Shown here: in pieces, positions 34,806-43,341 of the stretch | Layout of the letters: each line of letters opens with the position of its first letter | How positions within the stretch are numbered: position 1 is the stretch's first letter | Source: Streptomyces camelliae | Lineage (GTDB): Bacteria; Actinomycetota; Actinomycetes; Streptomycetales; Streptomycetaceae | NCBI RefSeq assembly: GCF_027625935.1 | Contig: NZ_CP115300.1 | Coordinates: 2,542,001 to 2,606,000, forward strand | Direction: 5' to 3' | DNA length: 64,000 nt | Program-made: the position numbers and the translations under genes | The notes under the pieces: model-generated | The model's input: the letters and a program-made list of their open reading frames with translations, nothing else | What the model was told of the DNA's origin: nothing | Databases searched by the model: none

Positions 34806-35131
34806 CGGTTGGTCTCCTCTGTCATGACGAGGGTGTCGGCGAGGCGGGCCGGCGAGTTGGCGGACTCGGTGAAGGCGCTCACGGTGACCTTGCGCCACAC
34901 ACCTTTGATCATGAACGGGTCCTCTGCGACGTACCGTTCGACCGTCTCCCGGTCCTCGGCGCGCACCAGGATCAGACTGCCGACGGCGTGCCCGCCGTCA
35001 TCGGAGACGAGCATTCCGTAGCAGACCGGCTCCACGATTCCGGAGCGAAGCCTGGCCGAATGCTCCGCTCTGGCCTCCTGTCGGATTTCCAGGACGTCGT
35101 CGGCATCAAGACAATGCACGGCCCAGAGCAT
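34802..35131 (-). CDS. YciI-like protein
   Basis: 109 residues from ATG 35131. The near-perfect ribosome site GAAGGTGAT six bases upstream decides against GTG 35140. The ferredoxin-like alpha/beta fold of YciI proteins is recognisable: LWAVHCLDADDVLEIRQEARAEHSARL, GHAVGSLILVRAEDRETVERYVAEDPFMIKGVWRKVTV. The central His/Asp pair of this family (DPFMIKGVW) is present. YciI relatives include dehalogenases and muconolactone-isomerase-like enzymes for aromatic or lactone rings. ATGA overlap couples it to the flavoenzyme. Confidence 0.78.
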   Translation of the reverse strand: MLWAVHCLDADDVLEIRQEARAEHSARLRSGIVEPVCYGMLVSDDGGHAVGSLILVRAEDRETVERYVAEDPFMIKGVWRKVTVSAFTESANSPARLADTLVMTEETNR

Positions 35132-35193
35132 CGGGATCACCTTCGTGTCGGGGAAGCGGCATGGTGAGGCTAGTCCACCGAAAACCTTGCGAC

Positions 35194-35208
35194 ATCAGGG
35201 CTGACCCT
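35194..35208 (-). promoter_or_regulatory. 15-base element AGGGTCAGCCCTGAT, copy 1
   Basis: On the minus strand this reads AGGGTCAGCCCTGAT, starting at the MFS stop codon and ending 62 bases before the YciI-like start. An identical 15-base copy lies on the plus strand at 43342-43356, upstream of the acyl-AMP ligase. It contains the small inverted repeat AGGG-TCAG-CCCT. Confidence 0.4.
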
Positions 35209-36434
35209 CATTCCGGTTTCCGGGAGATGGCCCAGAAAGCGCAGAAGAACGCGCCGAGGAATGCCACGGCCGCGCTCGCGAGGGGAATGGCGCGGAAACC
35301 GGCCGTGGACAGCAGGGCGCTGCCCGCCGCCGATCCGAGTGCCGTGCCCAGATACATGCAACTGCTGTTCCAGGCCAGCAGCGAACCGCTGTGTTGCGGG
35401 AAGGAGGACACCAACTGGGCCTGGTACGAGGGCAGGCACGGGTAGGCGCAGAGGGCGAAGAAGAACAGCGCGCACATCAGGAGGGGTACCGGGGCGCGCA
35501 CCGCCAGGTCGAGCAACAGCAGCATCACCCCGACCAGCGCGAGGCTGGCCGTGGCGACCCGCCGGGCTCCGAACCGGTCCGCGAGCCTGCCCCCGCCGAA
35601 ACTGCCGGCGACCGCGCCCGCGCCGAAGACGATCAGCGCCAGGGCCACGAGGCCGGTGGACAGCTTGGCGTCCGCCCGCAGCCCGGTGCCGAGATAGGTG
35701 TAGAGCGCGTAGACGGCGAAGGCCCACAGCCCGGTGACCGTGACCGCCCTGGCGCGGGTGAGCAGGCCGATGGGGGCGGGGGGCGGGGCGGTGCCGGTGG
35801 CGCCCGGCTTGGACGCGTGGGGCCATACGGCCAGGTTGACGGCGGCCAGGGCCGCGGCCGGCAGGGCGAGGACCACGAACACGGCGCGCCAGCCCCACAC
35901 CGCGGCCAGAGCCGTGCCGCTCGGGGCACCGGTGGTCAGGGAGATCAGGAAGCCCGCCACGGCGGTGGACATCCACACGCCCCGCCGGTGGGCCGGGGCC
36001 GCGGCGCCCACCAGGGCATAGACCGAAGGGCTCACGGCGGCCGCCGCCAGTCCGGCCAGCACCCGGGCCAGCAGGAGCACCGCGAAGGAGGGGGCCAGGC
36101 CGGTCAGGACGTTGGCCGCGGCAAAGGCGACGAGGCCCGCCGCGAGGACGGTGCGGCGCCCGATCCGGTCGGCGAGGGAGCCGAAGGCGGGCGCGCCCAG
36201 GACGTAGACGATCGAGAAGACCGTGACCGCGTTGCCCGCGGTGCCCGGCGAGACGTGGAAGTGCCGCGAGATGGCAGGCAGCAGGGGGGAGACGATGAAC
36301 AGGTCGGTTCCCACGACGAGCAGGGTGATGAAGCCGACGGCCAGGGAACCGCCGCCGCCCCGCCGGGTGGTTGCCGGAGCGGGTGATAACCGCTCTTCGG
36401 TGAGAGGGACGCGGTCTGCACGGGAAACTCGCAT
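35208..36434 (-). CDS. MFS drug-type efflux transporter
   Basis: 408 residues from ATG 36434. Twelve helices with the DHA1-type motif A GSLADRIGRRTVLAAG between helices 2 and 3 and a second motif [14 protein letters not shown] in the second half. Members export drugs or metabolites by proton antiport. It is divergent from a MarR gene and heads the minus-strand run MFS, YciI-like, VAO-like, PfkB. It likely exports the island's product or an aromatic intermediate. No ribosome site is seen before the start, so a very short leader is likely. Confidence 0.88.
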   Translation of the reverse strand: MRVSRADRVPLTEERLSPAPATTRRGGGGSLAVGFITLLVVGTDLFIVSPLLPAISRHFHVSPGTAGNAVTVFSIVYVLGAPAFGSLADRIGRRTVLAAGLVAFAAANVLTGLAPSFAVLLLARVLAGLAAAAVSPSVYALVGAAAPAHRRGVWMSTAVAGFLISLTTGAPSGTALAAVWGWRAVFVVLALPAAALAAVNLAVWPHASKPGATGTAPPPAPIGLLTRARAVTVTGLWAFAVYALYTYLGTGLRADAKLSTGLVALALIVFGAGAVAGSFGGGRLADRFGARRVATASLALVGVMLLLLDLAVRAPVPLLMCALFFFALCAYPCLPSYQAQLVSSFPQHSGSLLAWNSSCMYLGTALGSAAGSALLSTAGFRAIPLASAAVAFLGAFFCAFWAISRKPE

Positions 36435-36471
36435 GGTTTGCACGCTAGCGTATATCTTTCCAAGAAGCAAT

Positions 36472-36496
36472 TTCCCGGAAAGGAACTTACCGGGAA
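36472..36496. promoter_or_regulatory. Inverted repeat TTCCCGG-N11-CCGGGAA in the MFS/MarR divergent region
   Basis: The arms (36472-36478 and 36490-36496) are perfect complements in the 83-base gap between the divergent MFS and MarR starts. This is the usual place for a MarR operator that represses both genes. Binding is inferred. Confidence 0.55.
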
Positions 36497-36517
36497 GGGA
36501 GCTGCTAGTCTGGTGAT

Positions 36518-37012
36518 GTGGACCGTGAAGACGCCATCGACGTGCTGCTGCGGCAGTGGCAGCAATCGCCGTACGAGCTGCCGCTCGCTTCCATGGCCGT
36601 GGCGAAGCGGGTCACACGGGTGGCGCGCAATCTCGAACAGCGCCTCGCCCGGGCGCTGGAGGAGTTCGACCTCGACCCCGGCGAGTTCGACGTACTGGCG
36701 ACGCTGCTGCGCAGCGGACCACCGCACGAACTGGCCCCGGCCGCGCTGAACCGGTCACTGCTGATCTCCTCGGGCGGTCTCACCAAGCGCCTCACCCGGC
36801 TGGAGAAGCGCGGATTCGTCTCACGCCGGCTCGACCCCGACGACCGCCGCTCGCTGCTGGCCGCACTGACCGAACAGGGCCTGGCGGTGGCCGGCAAGGC
36901 CGTGATCGTCCATGCGCAGGCCAGTGCGGACCTGGCCGACCCCCTCTCGGAGGCCGACCGGGCCCAGCTGGTCGTCCTGCTCAGGAAGTTGCTGCTGCAT
37001 CAGGAGAGCTGA
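36518..37012 (+). CDS. MarR family regulator of the island
   Basis: 164 residues from GTG 36518. The winged helix is LAPAALNRSLLISSGGLTKRLTRLEKRGFVSRRLDPDDRRSLLAALTEQG; flanking helices form the dimer. Divergent from the MFS exporter, with an inverted repeat between them, so it probably represses the exporter and itself until a ligand binds. Its last 32 bases overlap the 3' end of the aldehyde dehydrogenase gene on the other strand. Confidence 0.87.
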   Translation: MDREDAIDVLLRQWQQSPYELPLASMAVAKRVTRVARNLEQRLARALEEFDLDPGEFDVLATLLRSGPPHELAPAALNRSLLISSGGLTKRLTRLEKRGFVSRRLDPDDRRSLLAALTEQGLAVAGKAVIVHAQASADLADPLSEADRAQLVVLLRKLLLHQES

Positions 37013-38486
37013 GCCCTCCGATGTGCCAGAACTTCAGCTCCAGGAACTCCTCGATGCCGTGGTGCGAGCCCTCCCGGCCGAGACCGGACTCCTTCACACC
37101 CCCGAAAGGCGCCGTCTCCACGGACAGGAAGCCGGTGTTGAGGCCGACCATGCCCACCTCCAGTTCCTCCGTCACCCGCCAGGCCCTGGCAAGGTCACGC
37201 GTGAAGACGTAGCCCGCGAGCCCCGAGCGACTGTCGTTGGCCAGCTCCAGGGCCTCCCGCTCGGTGCGGAACGAGGCTACCGCGGCGACGGGACCGAAGG
37301 TCTCCTCGCGCATGACGCGCATCTCCGGGGTGACCCCGCGCAGCACGGTCGGTTCGAAGAACGTCCCGCCCGCCCGATGCCTGCCGCCTCCGACCAGCAC
37401 CTCCGCACCCTGCGCCACCGCGTCGGCCACATGGGCCGCCACTTTGGCCAGGCCGTCCTCGTCGATCAACGGCCCCACATCGACGCCCTGTCGGTCACCC
37501 CTGCCGACCGTCAGCTTGCGGACCCGGCCGGCGAACCGTTCGGTGAACTCCGGGTACACGTCCTCGTGGACCAGGAACCGGTTGGTGCACACGCAGGTCT
37601 GCCCGCTGTGCCGGAACTTCGAGAGCACCGCCGCGTCCACCGCGGCTTCCAGATCCGCATCGGGGAAGACCAGGAAAGGAGCGTTGCCGCCCAGTTCCAG
37701 GGACAGCTTCTTGACCGTGGACACGCACTGGGCCGCGAGGAGTTTGCCCACCTCGGTGGAGCCGGTGAAGGACAGCAGCCGTACGGCCGGGCTGTCGCAC
37801 AGGGCCCGCCCGATGGACGGCGCGTCCCCGGTGATGACGTTGAGGACACCGGGCGGTACCCCGGCCCGGCGGCCGAGGGCCGCGATGGCCAGGGCCGACA
37901 GCGGGGTCTGCTCGGCGGGCTTCATGACCACGGTGCAACCGGCGGCCAGTGCGGGCGCGGCCTTCCGGGTGATCATCGCTGCCGGGAAGTTCCACGGCGT
38001 GATGCACCCGACGACACCGACCGGCTGCCGCAGCACCACGATCCGGCTCTCCCGGGTCGCCGCCGGGATCACCTCCCCGCGTATCCGCTCCGCCTCGGCG
38101 GCGTAGAACGTCAGGAACGAGGCGGCGTACCCGATCTCGCCGCGCGCCTCGGCCAGCGGCTTGCCCTGCTCACGGGTGAGCAGCCGGGCCAGCTGCTCCC
38201 GGTGCTGGAGCAGCAGCGCGGCCCAGCGCGAGAGGACCGCGGCGCGGTCCTTCGCCGTGCGGGTGCGCCACGGGCCGAACGCCGCTTCGGCCGCGCGTAT
38301 GGCCGTATCGGTCTCCGCGGTGGACATGAGGGGCACCGACGCGATGACATCGCCCGTCGCCGGGTCGGTGACCGCGAAGGTACGGCCGTCGTCGGCGCCG
38401 CGCCACTCGCCGTCCACCAGACAGGCGTCATACAGCAGCGACTCCTCGGATGTGGGCGTGTTCATGTCGGACGTAGGCGTGCTCAT
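36981..38486 (-). CDS. Aldehyde dehydrogenase, succinate-semialdehyde dehydrogenase type
   Basis: 501 residues, full length. Catalytic Cys in FRHSGQTCVCTNR, general base Glu in LELGGNAPFLVF, NAD(P) motif FTGSTEVGK and PWNFPAAM. The closest pattern is the GabD/succinate-semialdehyde branch, but the family is broad. It oxidises an aldehyde to an acid with NAD(P)+. The N-terminus repeats STPTSDMNTPTSEES before the conserved part, so ATG 38462 (the Met in SDMNTP) is an alternative start. It lies 21 bases after the HAD gene in the biosynthetic run. Confidence 0.88.
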   Translation of the reverse strand: MSTPTSDMNTPTSEESLLYDACLVDGEWRGADDGRTFAVTDPATGDVIASVPLMSTAETDTAIRAAEAAFGPWRTRTAKDRAAVLSRWAALLLQHREQLARLLTREQGKPLAEARGEIGYAASFLTFYAAEAERIRGEVIPAATRESRIVVLRQPVGVVGCITPWNFPAAMITRKAAPALAAGCTVVMKPAEQTPLSALAIAALGRRAGVPPGVLNVITGDAPSIGRALCDSPAVRLLSFTGSTEVGKLLAAQCVSTVKKLSLELGGNAPFLVFPDADLEAAVDAAVLSKFRHSGQTCVCTNRFLVHEDVYPEFTERFAGRVRKLTVGRGDRQGVDVGPLIDEDGLAKVAAHVADAVAQGAEVLVGGGRHRAGGTFFEPTVLRGVTPEMRVMREETFGPVAAVASFRTEREALELANDSRSGLAGYVFTRDLARAWRVTEELEVGMVGLNTGFLSVETAPFGGVKESGLGREGSHHGIEEFLELKFWHIGGLSSPDAAATS

Positions 38487-38507
38487 GGGCTCCTTCCTCG
38501 GACAAGG

Positions 38508-39203
38508 TCAGGGACGGATCAGCTGCCAGCCGTGCACGTCGGCGAGTTCGGCTATCTCGGGCTGTTCGGAGACGAACACGGGATGACCGACCTCGGCGAG
38601 CATCGGCAGGTCGGAGCGGTCGTCGCCGAACGCCCAGCACGCGGCGGCCGACGCACCCGAGGCCCGCAGGAAGGAACGGACCGCCTCCGCCTTGCCGTGC
38701 CCGATGGTCTGCGGCGGCACGATCTCGCCGGTGTAACGGCCGCCCTCCGTCACGAGCCGGGTCGCGAGCATCCTGGTGACACCCAGCTCCTCGGCGATCG
38801 GCCGCAGGATGTCCACCATCGAACCGGACACGAAGACCACCTCGTCGCCCGCCTCCTGCCGGGTGCGCAGCGCGCGCAGCGCACCCGGCAGATACAGCCC
38901 GTCCCCCTGCTGGCGCACCTCCGTGTACCAGCGCCGGGCGAGCTCGGCCACCTGCTCGGGGCGTCTGCCCCGGAAGGTCTGATAGTAGGTGCGGTTGATG
39001 AACTCCCTGGGGCGGCCCTGCGCGAGATGGCGCCGCCGCGTCGCCTCGTACTTCTCCGCACGCCACCGTCCCAGGACGGAAGGGAGGAAGCCGGTGTGCG
39101 TGTAGTAGTACTCCTGGAAGCTGAACATCGTCTTCAGCCGTACGAGCGTGTCGTCGACGTCGAAGAACGCGTAGGCGCCCGTACCGGGCTCCGCGTTCCT
39201 CAC
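38508..39203 (-). CDS. HAD-IB family phosphatase
   Basis: 231 residues from GTG 39203, overlapping the methyltransferase stop by GTGA. Nucleophile and acid are Asp15 and Asp17 in FFDVDDTLV. Motif II is FVSGS, motif III Lys is in GHGKAEAV, and motif IV is FGDDRSDLPML. The cap region is the helical type of SerB-like HAD-IB enzymes. It would remove phosphate from a small molecule. In this run it could act on a phosphorylated intermediate made by the AfsA-like protein, which is a hypothesis. Confidence 0.85.
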   Translation of the reverse strand: MRNAEPGTGAYAFFDVDDTLVRLKTMFSFQEYYYTHTGFLPSVLGRWRAEKYEATRRRHLAQGRPREFINRTYYQTFRGRRPEQVAELARRWYTEVRQQGDGLYLPGALRALRTRQEAGDEVVFVSGSMVDILRPIAEELGVTRMLATRLVTEGGRYTGEIVPPQTIGHGKAEAVRSFLRASGASAAACWAFGDDRSDLPMLAEVGHPVFVSEQPEIAELADVHGWQLIRP

Positions 39204-40015
39204 GGCTTGGTCGCCCCCACGACGAAGCCGGTGAACGAGGCGAAGAACGTCCCCTCGTCCTCGGCCCGCAGCAGCGGCAGCCACCACTGCTCCAGCTGTT
39301 CGGGCGTGAAGTCGAGCTGACCGCTCTGCTGGGCGCTCGCGAGCCGGCCGGCGCTGAGCGTGCGGAAGAAACCGAACGGCATGACGACGGTGAGCGGCGA
39401 GACCGTCACGTCCTGAAGGCCCCTGGCCAGCATCCGCCGCCGCAGCTGGCGGCCGCTCCACTTGTTGCGGTGGGCGTCGGAGAAGCAGCGCATGGCCTGA
39501 CGGGTGCCCTCGGTGTCCGGGTGATCGACGATGGTGGTGTCGAAGTCGTAGTCGAAGACGGCGATCCTGCCGCCGGGCCGGACCACCCTGACCAGTTCGT
39601 CGAGACCCGTCTCGATGTCCTCGCAGTGCATCAGCACCAGCTTGGCGCGGGCGGCGTCGAAGGTGTCGTCGGGGAAGTCCAGACCCCGCAGGTCCGCGAC
39701 CCGGAACTCGACCGGCAGGGCCGACCCCTCGCTGCGCCGGCGCGCCTCCGCCAGCATGGTGGTGCTCAGGTCCGTCGCCACGACCTTGCCCCGGGCACCG
39801 ACCAGGGCAGCCACCTCCCTGGCGTCGTCCCCGGTGCCGCAGCCGACCTCCAGGACGGTCTTGCCGTCCAGGTCGCCCATGGCTGCCGCGAGTTCGTCCT
39901 TCATCACACGGTACTCGGGAAGGGCGTTGGCGATGTCCATGAAGTCGATGAACCAGCCGCTGTCCGGGGCCGTGTCCACGGTGGTGAAGTTCCCGATGTT
40001 TCCGGTGGCACTCAC
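39200..40015 (-). CDS. Class I SAM-dependent methyltransferase
   Basis: 271 residues from GTG 40015, chosen for the AGGGGAG ribosome site. Motif I is TVLEVGCGTGDDAREVA, motif II VVATDLSTTML, and post-motifs VEFRVADLRGLDFPDDTF and VRPGGRIAVFDYDF. The fold matches small-molecule O-, N- or C-methyltransferases. A 104-base G/T-rich gap separates it from the AfsA-like gene; it contains a near-tandem TGGTGTGACAG repeat but no clear promoter. Confidence 0.86.
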   Translation of the reverse strand: MSATGNIGNFTTVDTAPDSGWFIDFMDIANALPEYRVMKDELAAAMGDLDGKTVLEVGCGTGDDAREVAALVGARGKVVATDLSTTMLAEARRRSEGSALPVEFRVADLRGLDFPDDTFDAARAKLVLMHCEDIETGLDELVRVVRPGGRIAVFDYDFDTTIVDHPDTEGTRQAMRCFSDAHRNKWSGRQLRRRMLARGLQDVTVSPLTVVMPFGFFRTLSAGRLASAQQSGQLDFTPEQLEQWWLPLLRAEDEGTFFASFTGFVVGATKP

Positions 40016-40119
40016 GATCGACTGACTCCCCTGTTCGGTTGGGTGGTGATGGGATGAGGTGGTGTGACAGTGGTGTGACGAGGTGCGGGACGGGGTGGTG
40101 TGGCCGTGGATGGCACTGT

Positions 40120-40806
40120 TCATGTGCGCAGGTGGGTGACCACGGCCTGCCGTGCCGCCATGGCCTCCTGCTTGTCGGCGAGTTTCCCGGCCACGACGCG
40201 GAAGCGGACCTCGACCTCGGCCGCGACGGTGTCCGACTGCCGGACGCGGACCACGGAGTGGAAGCGGTGCTGCATGGTGCCCGGCTCGTGCTCCAGCACC
40301 TCGTAGGTGAGCGTCGCGGGCAGCGGGAAGACGAAGGCGCGGAACGACGCGTGGAAGTCGTCGATCACGAACCGGGCCGGGTCGAGACCGGTGGGGAGGA
40401 ATCTCTCCGTCACCGCGGTCCAGCTCTGCCGGGCCGCCTCGGTCAGCGCGACCGCCGGAATGTGCCGGCCCGTCAGATGGTCCTCCAGCGTCTCGCACCG
40501 TTCATCGAGCACGAGCGGAATCTCGTAGTGGTCGCCGGCCCGCGAGGGTTCGCCGACCATCACGTTCTTCATCAGCCGCTTGTGGGTCAGCTCCCTGGGG
40601 GCGGGCATCGGCACCGGCCAGTGCTTGCCCAGCTCCGCCAGCAGTTCCGCGGACAGCCCCTGGCCCGCCACCAGGTCCAGGCCGTCGGTGTCCCGGGCCT
40701 CCAGACGTGCCCGCACTGCCGACGCCGCGATGGTCCCCGGGGTGCGCAGGAACTCCTCGAAGCGGTCGCCGACGACGATCAGGGTCTCCCCCGACGGCTC
40801 GGGCAT
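40120..40806 (-). CDS. AfsA-like hotdog domain protein (single domain)
   Basis: 228 residues with a strong GAGGAGAGGAG ribosome site. One AfsA hotdog repeat is visible: ELTHKRLMKNVMVGEP, YEIPLVLDERCETLEDHLTGRHIPAVALTEAARQSW, then FVIDDFHASFRAFVFPLP and VRVRQSDTVAAEVEVRFRVV. AfsA joins a beta-ketoacyl chain to dihydroxyacetone phosphate to start gamma-butyrolactone signals, but has two hotdog domains and about 300 residues. This protein has one domain preceded by a 90-residue helical stretch. It sits beside a carrier protein gene, so its acyl donor may be carrier-bound. Confidence 0.7.
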   Translation of the reverse strand: MPEPSGETLIVVGDRFEEFLRTPGTIAASAVRARLEARDTDGLDLVAGQGLSAELLAELGKHWPVPMPAPRELTHKRLMKNVMVGEPSRAGDHYEIPLVLDERCETLEDHLTGRHIPAVALTEAARQSWTAVTERFLPTGLDPARFVIDDFHASFRAFVFPLPATLTYEVLEHEPGTMQHRFHSVVRVRQSDTVAAEVEVRFRVVAGKLADKQEAMAARQAVVTHLRT

Positions 40807-40823
40807 CTCCTCTCCTCCCTCCG

Positions 40824-41093
40824 TCAGGCGCCGCGGGCGGCCAGGGCGCGCTCGTACACATCCACCAGGTCGTCGAGGCACCTGACGTCGGAGAGCACCA
40901 CGTCCTCGGAGAAGGGGTCGACCCCGGTGGCCGCCTCCAGTTCGATGATCAGCCGGGCCAGTGTCAGCGAGTCGAGGCCCAGCGTGTTCAGCTCCTCGCC
41001 TCCGGTCGGCTCAGGAGCCTCGGGGTTGCTCTCGCGCATCAGGCCGGTGACGACGTGGTACACCGTGGTGCGGACTTCGGTGGTCTTCAGCAT
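40824..41093 (-). CDS. Acyl carrier protein
   Basis: 89 residues. The phosphopantetheine site is Ser42 in [17 protein letters not shown], and the four-helix pattern is complete. It begins four bases before the SDR stop (ATGCTGA overlap) and lies 17 bases before the AfsA-like gene. It is the likely carrier for the acyl group activated by the AMP ligase. Confidence 0.88.
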   Translation of the reverse strand: MLKTTEVRTTVYHVVTGLMRESNPEAPEPTGGEELNTLGLDSLTLARLIIELEAATGVDPFSEDVVLSDVRCLDDLVDVYERALAARGA

Positions 41094-41835
41094 GTGATCC
41101 CTCCGTCGACGACGATGGACTGGCCGGTGATGAACCGGGCTCCGGGAGAGGCGAGGAAGAGGACGGCGTCGGCGACCTCGTGCGCGGTGCCGAGGCGCCC
41201 CAACGGGGTACGGCCCTCGATGCGTTCGCGCTGCCGTGGGGCACGTGCGATGTCATGCCGCTGTCGAAGAAACCCGGCACCACGGAGTTGACCCGGATGC
41301 CGAACGAGCCCAGCTCCCGAGCCAGGCTCCGCATGAAGCCGTCGACGCCGGCCTTCGCCGCGGCGTAGACCGACACGCCGCGGAAGCCTCTGATCGCGTT
41401 GATCGACGACACATTGACGATGGCCCCGCCGCCGTTCCTGACCATGGGCTTGGCACAGCACTGGGCGAGGACGACGGAGGCGGTCAGGTTCACCGCGATC
41501 AGCTCCGTGATCTTAGTCAGCGGAGTGGTGAGCAGGAGGCCCTCGTGGAGCTGGCCCGCGTTGTTCACCAGCAGGTCCAGGCGCCCGAACCGGCGCTGCA
41601 CCTCGGCGACGAACGCCCGCAGCGAGCCCGGATCCGCCAGGTCGGCGCGTCCTTGGAGGAAGCTCTTCCCGTCGTCCCCGCCGCCGGTGGGCGCCCCGTC
41701 GTCGGCAGCGGGGTCACGGCTGAACGTCGCCACCCGCCACCCGTCGGCGAGCAGGCGTTCGACCAGCAGCCGGCCGAGCCCCCGGCTCCCGCCGCTGACC
41801 AGGGCGACCCGACGCTCATCGCCGGCCCCGCTCAC
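41087..41835 (-). pseudogene. Ketoreductase-type SDR with a one-base frameshift
   Basis: GTG 41835 overlaps the ligase stop (GTGA). The first frame gives a FabG-like reductase: VALVSGGSRGLGRLLVE, NNAG in [23 protein letters not shown], catalytic YAAAK and [17 protein letters not shown]. At the GGGG run 41238-41241 (CCCC on the coding strand) the frame slips; the remainder, [42 protein letters not shown], lies in the next frame. Adding one C restores a normal 249-residue reductase. All catalytic residues lie before the break, but the C-terminal core and dimer face would be lost. It could be a real mutation or a homopolymer sequencing error. Confidence 0.85.
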
Positions 41836-43217
41836 CGGGCGGCCCTGATCTTCTTGAAACGTTCGGAGTGCTGCCGCGCGGCCGAGACCTCGACGGAGAG
41901 CGGCACCTTGTACGGCTCCAGACGGCTGCGGCAGTATTCCCGCACCCGGTTGGCGACCTGCCGGGGGTCTTCCTCCTCGGCCAGCCGGACAGTGGCCTTC
42001 ACGACCATTCCCGTCACCGGACTCGGCATGCCGCACACCGTGGCCTCGGCGATGTTGTCCATCTCCAGCAGGACGTTCTCCACCTCTGCCGGGTACACCT
42101 TCTCCCCGCCGACGTTGATCAGCTCCGATGTACGGCTGAGGATGCGCAGATAATCACCGTCGACCTGGACGACGTCCTGGGTGTTGAAATAGCCGTCCTC
42201 GTCGAAGTCGGCCGGCGCGTTGAGGTACCCCAGCATGGCCATGTCGGAGCGTATCCACAGCACACCGTCGATGACCTTGTAGTCGAAGCCGGCCTTTCCG
42301 AGTTCCAGCCACAGAGAGTCGTCACTGCGCGATCGAGTGGGCATGATGCCCAGTTCGGACAGTCCGTAGGTCTGCTTGAGACGGACATCCGGCAAGGCAT
42401 CGTGCAGCCGTCGCAAGGTGTGTGCCGGCATCGGCTCGGTGCCGTAGGTGATGAGTTCCAGCGACCGGGTCGAACATCTTTCGTACGCACGGGAGATGAG
42501 TACGAGGTTGAGGAATGTCGGGGTCGTCGGGAGAACGTTCACCGCATCCCGCTCGACGGCGGCGAACACCGCTTCCGGGGTCCGCTCGGGAATGGTGATG
42601 AGCGTGCCGCCCTGACTCAGAGTGTGCAGGAACGTATTGATCCCGCCGATGTGATCGAGCGTGAGGAAGCACAACGTGCGCTTCGGCTTCGCCCGTTTCG
42701 GGGTGCCATAACGGCCGAGCACTTTGGAGAGGTCGAGCACGGACGCCTTGCTGCGCCCCGAGGTGCCGGAGCTGAACAGGACGAGCCCGCCGGTCGCCGC
42801 CCGCCTGAGCCGCTCGTACAGCGGGTGGGACGCCGTGACCCCGGTCGACGTGATCGTCGGACTGCCCTCGGCGTCAAGGCTGACGACCTTCTCGGCCTGC
42901 GCCAGATCGAGGAACTCGGCCCGTTTCGCGGCCGGCAGCGGAGCAAGCGGGACAACGATCACCCGGTGTGCCATCAGCGCGAGGAGAACCCCGCAGGAAG
43001 CAGGGGTATAGGTCACTTCCAGGCAGACCACCTGCCCGGGACGCACGCCGCACCGATCGAATTCCCGCGCCCAGGAATCGACCGTGTCGCACAGGTCCGC
43101 ATAGGAATGGGCGGACCCGTTGAAGACCATTGCGTCGCTACTGTCGAAACTCCTCAATAAATCGAGGAAGGCATGATTCATCTGACTTCCCGTCGGTCGC
43201 GATTTCCCGTCGGTCAT
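41832..43217 (-). CDS. Acyl-AMP ligase (ANL superfamily)
   Basis: 461 residues. P-loop FSSGTSGRSKASVL, TYGTEPM, adenine motif KQTYGLSELG, hinge INVGGEKVYPAEVENVL and catalytic Lys near the C-terminus (RFKKIRAAR). It activates a carboxylic acid as acyl-AMP, most likely for the neighbouring carrier protein. It is shorter than a standard CoA ligase at the N-terminus. The start at 43217 has no close ribosome site, while ATG 43181 has GGAAG five bases before it and is a fair alternative. It leads the run ligase, SDR, ACP, hotdog, methyltransferase, HAD, aldehyde dehydrogenase. Confidence 0.83.
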   Translation of the reverse strand: MTDGKSRPTGSQMNHAFLDLLRSFDSSDAMVFNGSAHSYADLCDTVDSWAREFDRCGVRPGQVVCLEVTYTPASCGVLLALMAHRVIVVPLAPLPAAKRAEFLDLAQAEKVVSLDAEGSPTITSTGVTASHPLYERLRRAATGGLVLFSSGTSGRSKASVLDLSKVLGRYGTPKRAKPKRTLCFLTLDHIGGINTFLHTLSQGGTLITIPERTPEAVFAAVERDAVNVLPTTPTFLNLVLISRAYERCSTRSLELITYGTEPMPAHTLRRLHDALPDVRLKQTYGLSELGIMPTRSRSDDSLWLELGKAGFDYKVIDGVLWIRSDMAMLGYLNAPADFDEDGYFNTQDVVQVDGDYLRILSRTSELINVGGEKVYPAEVENVLLEMDNIAEATVCGMPSPVTGMVVKATVRLAEEEDPRQVANRVREYCRSRLEPYKVPLSVEVSAARQHSERFKKIRAAR

Positions 43218-43233
43218 TCACAGTTGAATCTTC

Positions 43234-43295
43234 TCAACTGACAGTTGATTTTCAGTTCTGCGCGAGTGTACTACGCAGCACGGCGCGACTGTCAA
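43234..43295 (-). promoter_or_regulatory. Promoter and palindromic operator of the ligase operon
   Basis: On the minus strand a -35 box TTGACA (43295-43290) is followed by TAGTAC (43273-43268, 16-base spacer) or TACACT (43270-43265, 19-base spacer). Just downstream is the 15-base palindrome TCAACTGACAGTTGA (43234-43248), and a further half site CAGTTGA lies at 43221-43227. A repressor there would block transcription. The 325-base gap 43218-43542 is clearly AT-richer than the window and holds no gene. Confidence 0.62.
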
Positions 43296-43341
43296 CACCG
43301 CTCGGCCCGGCAATTAATCAACCGAGGAACACAGAAAATTA

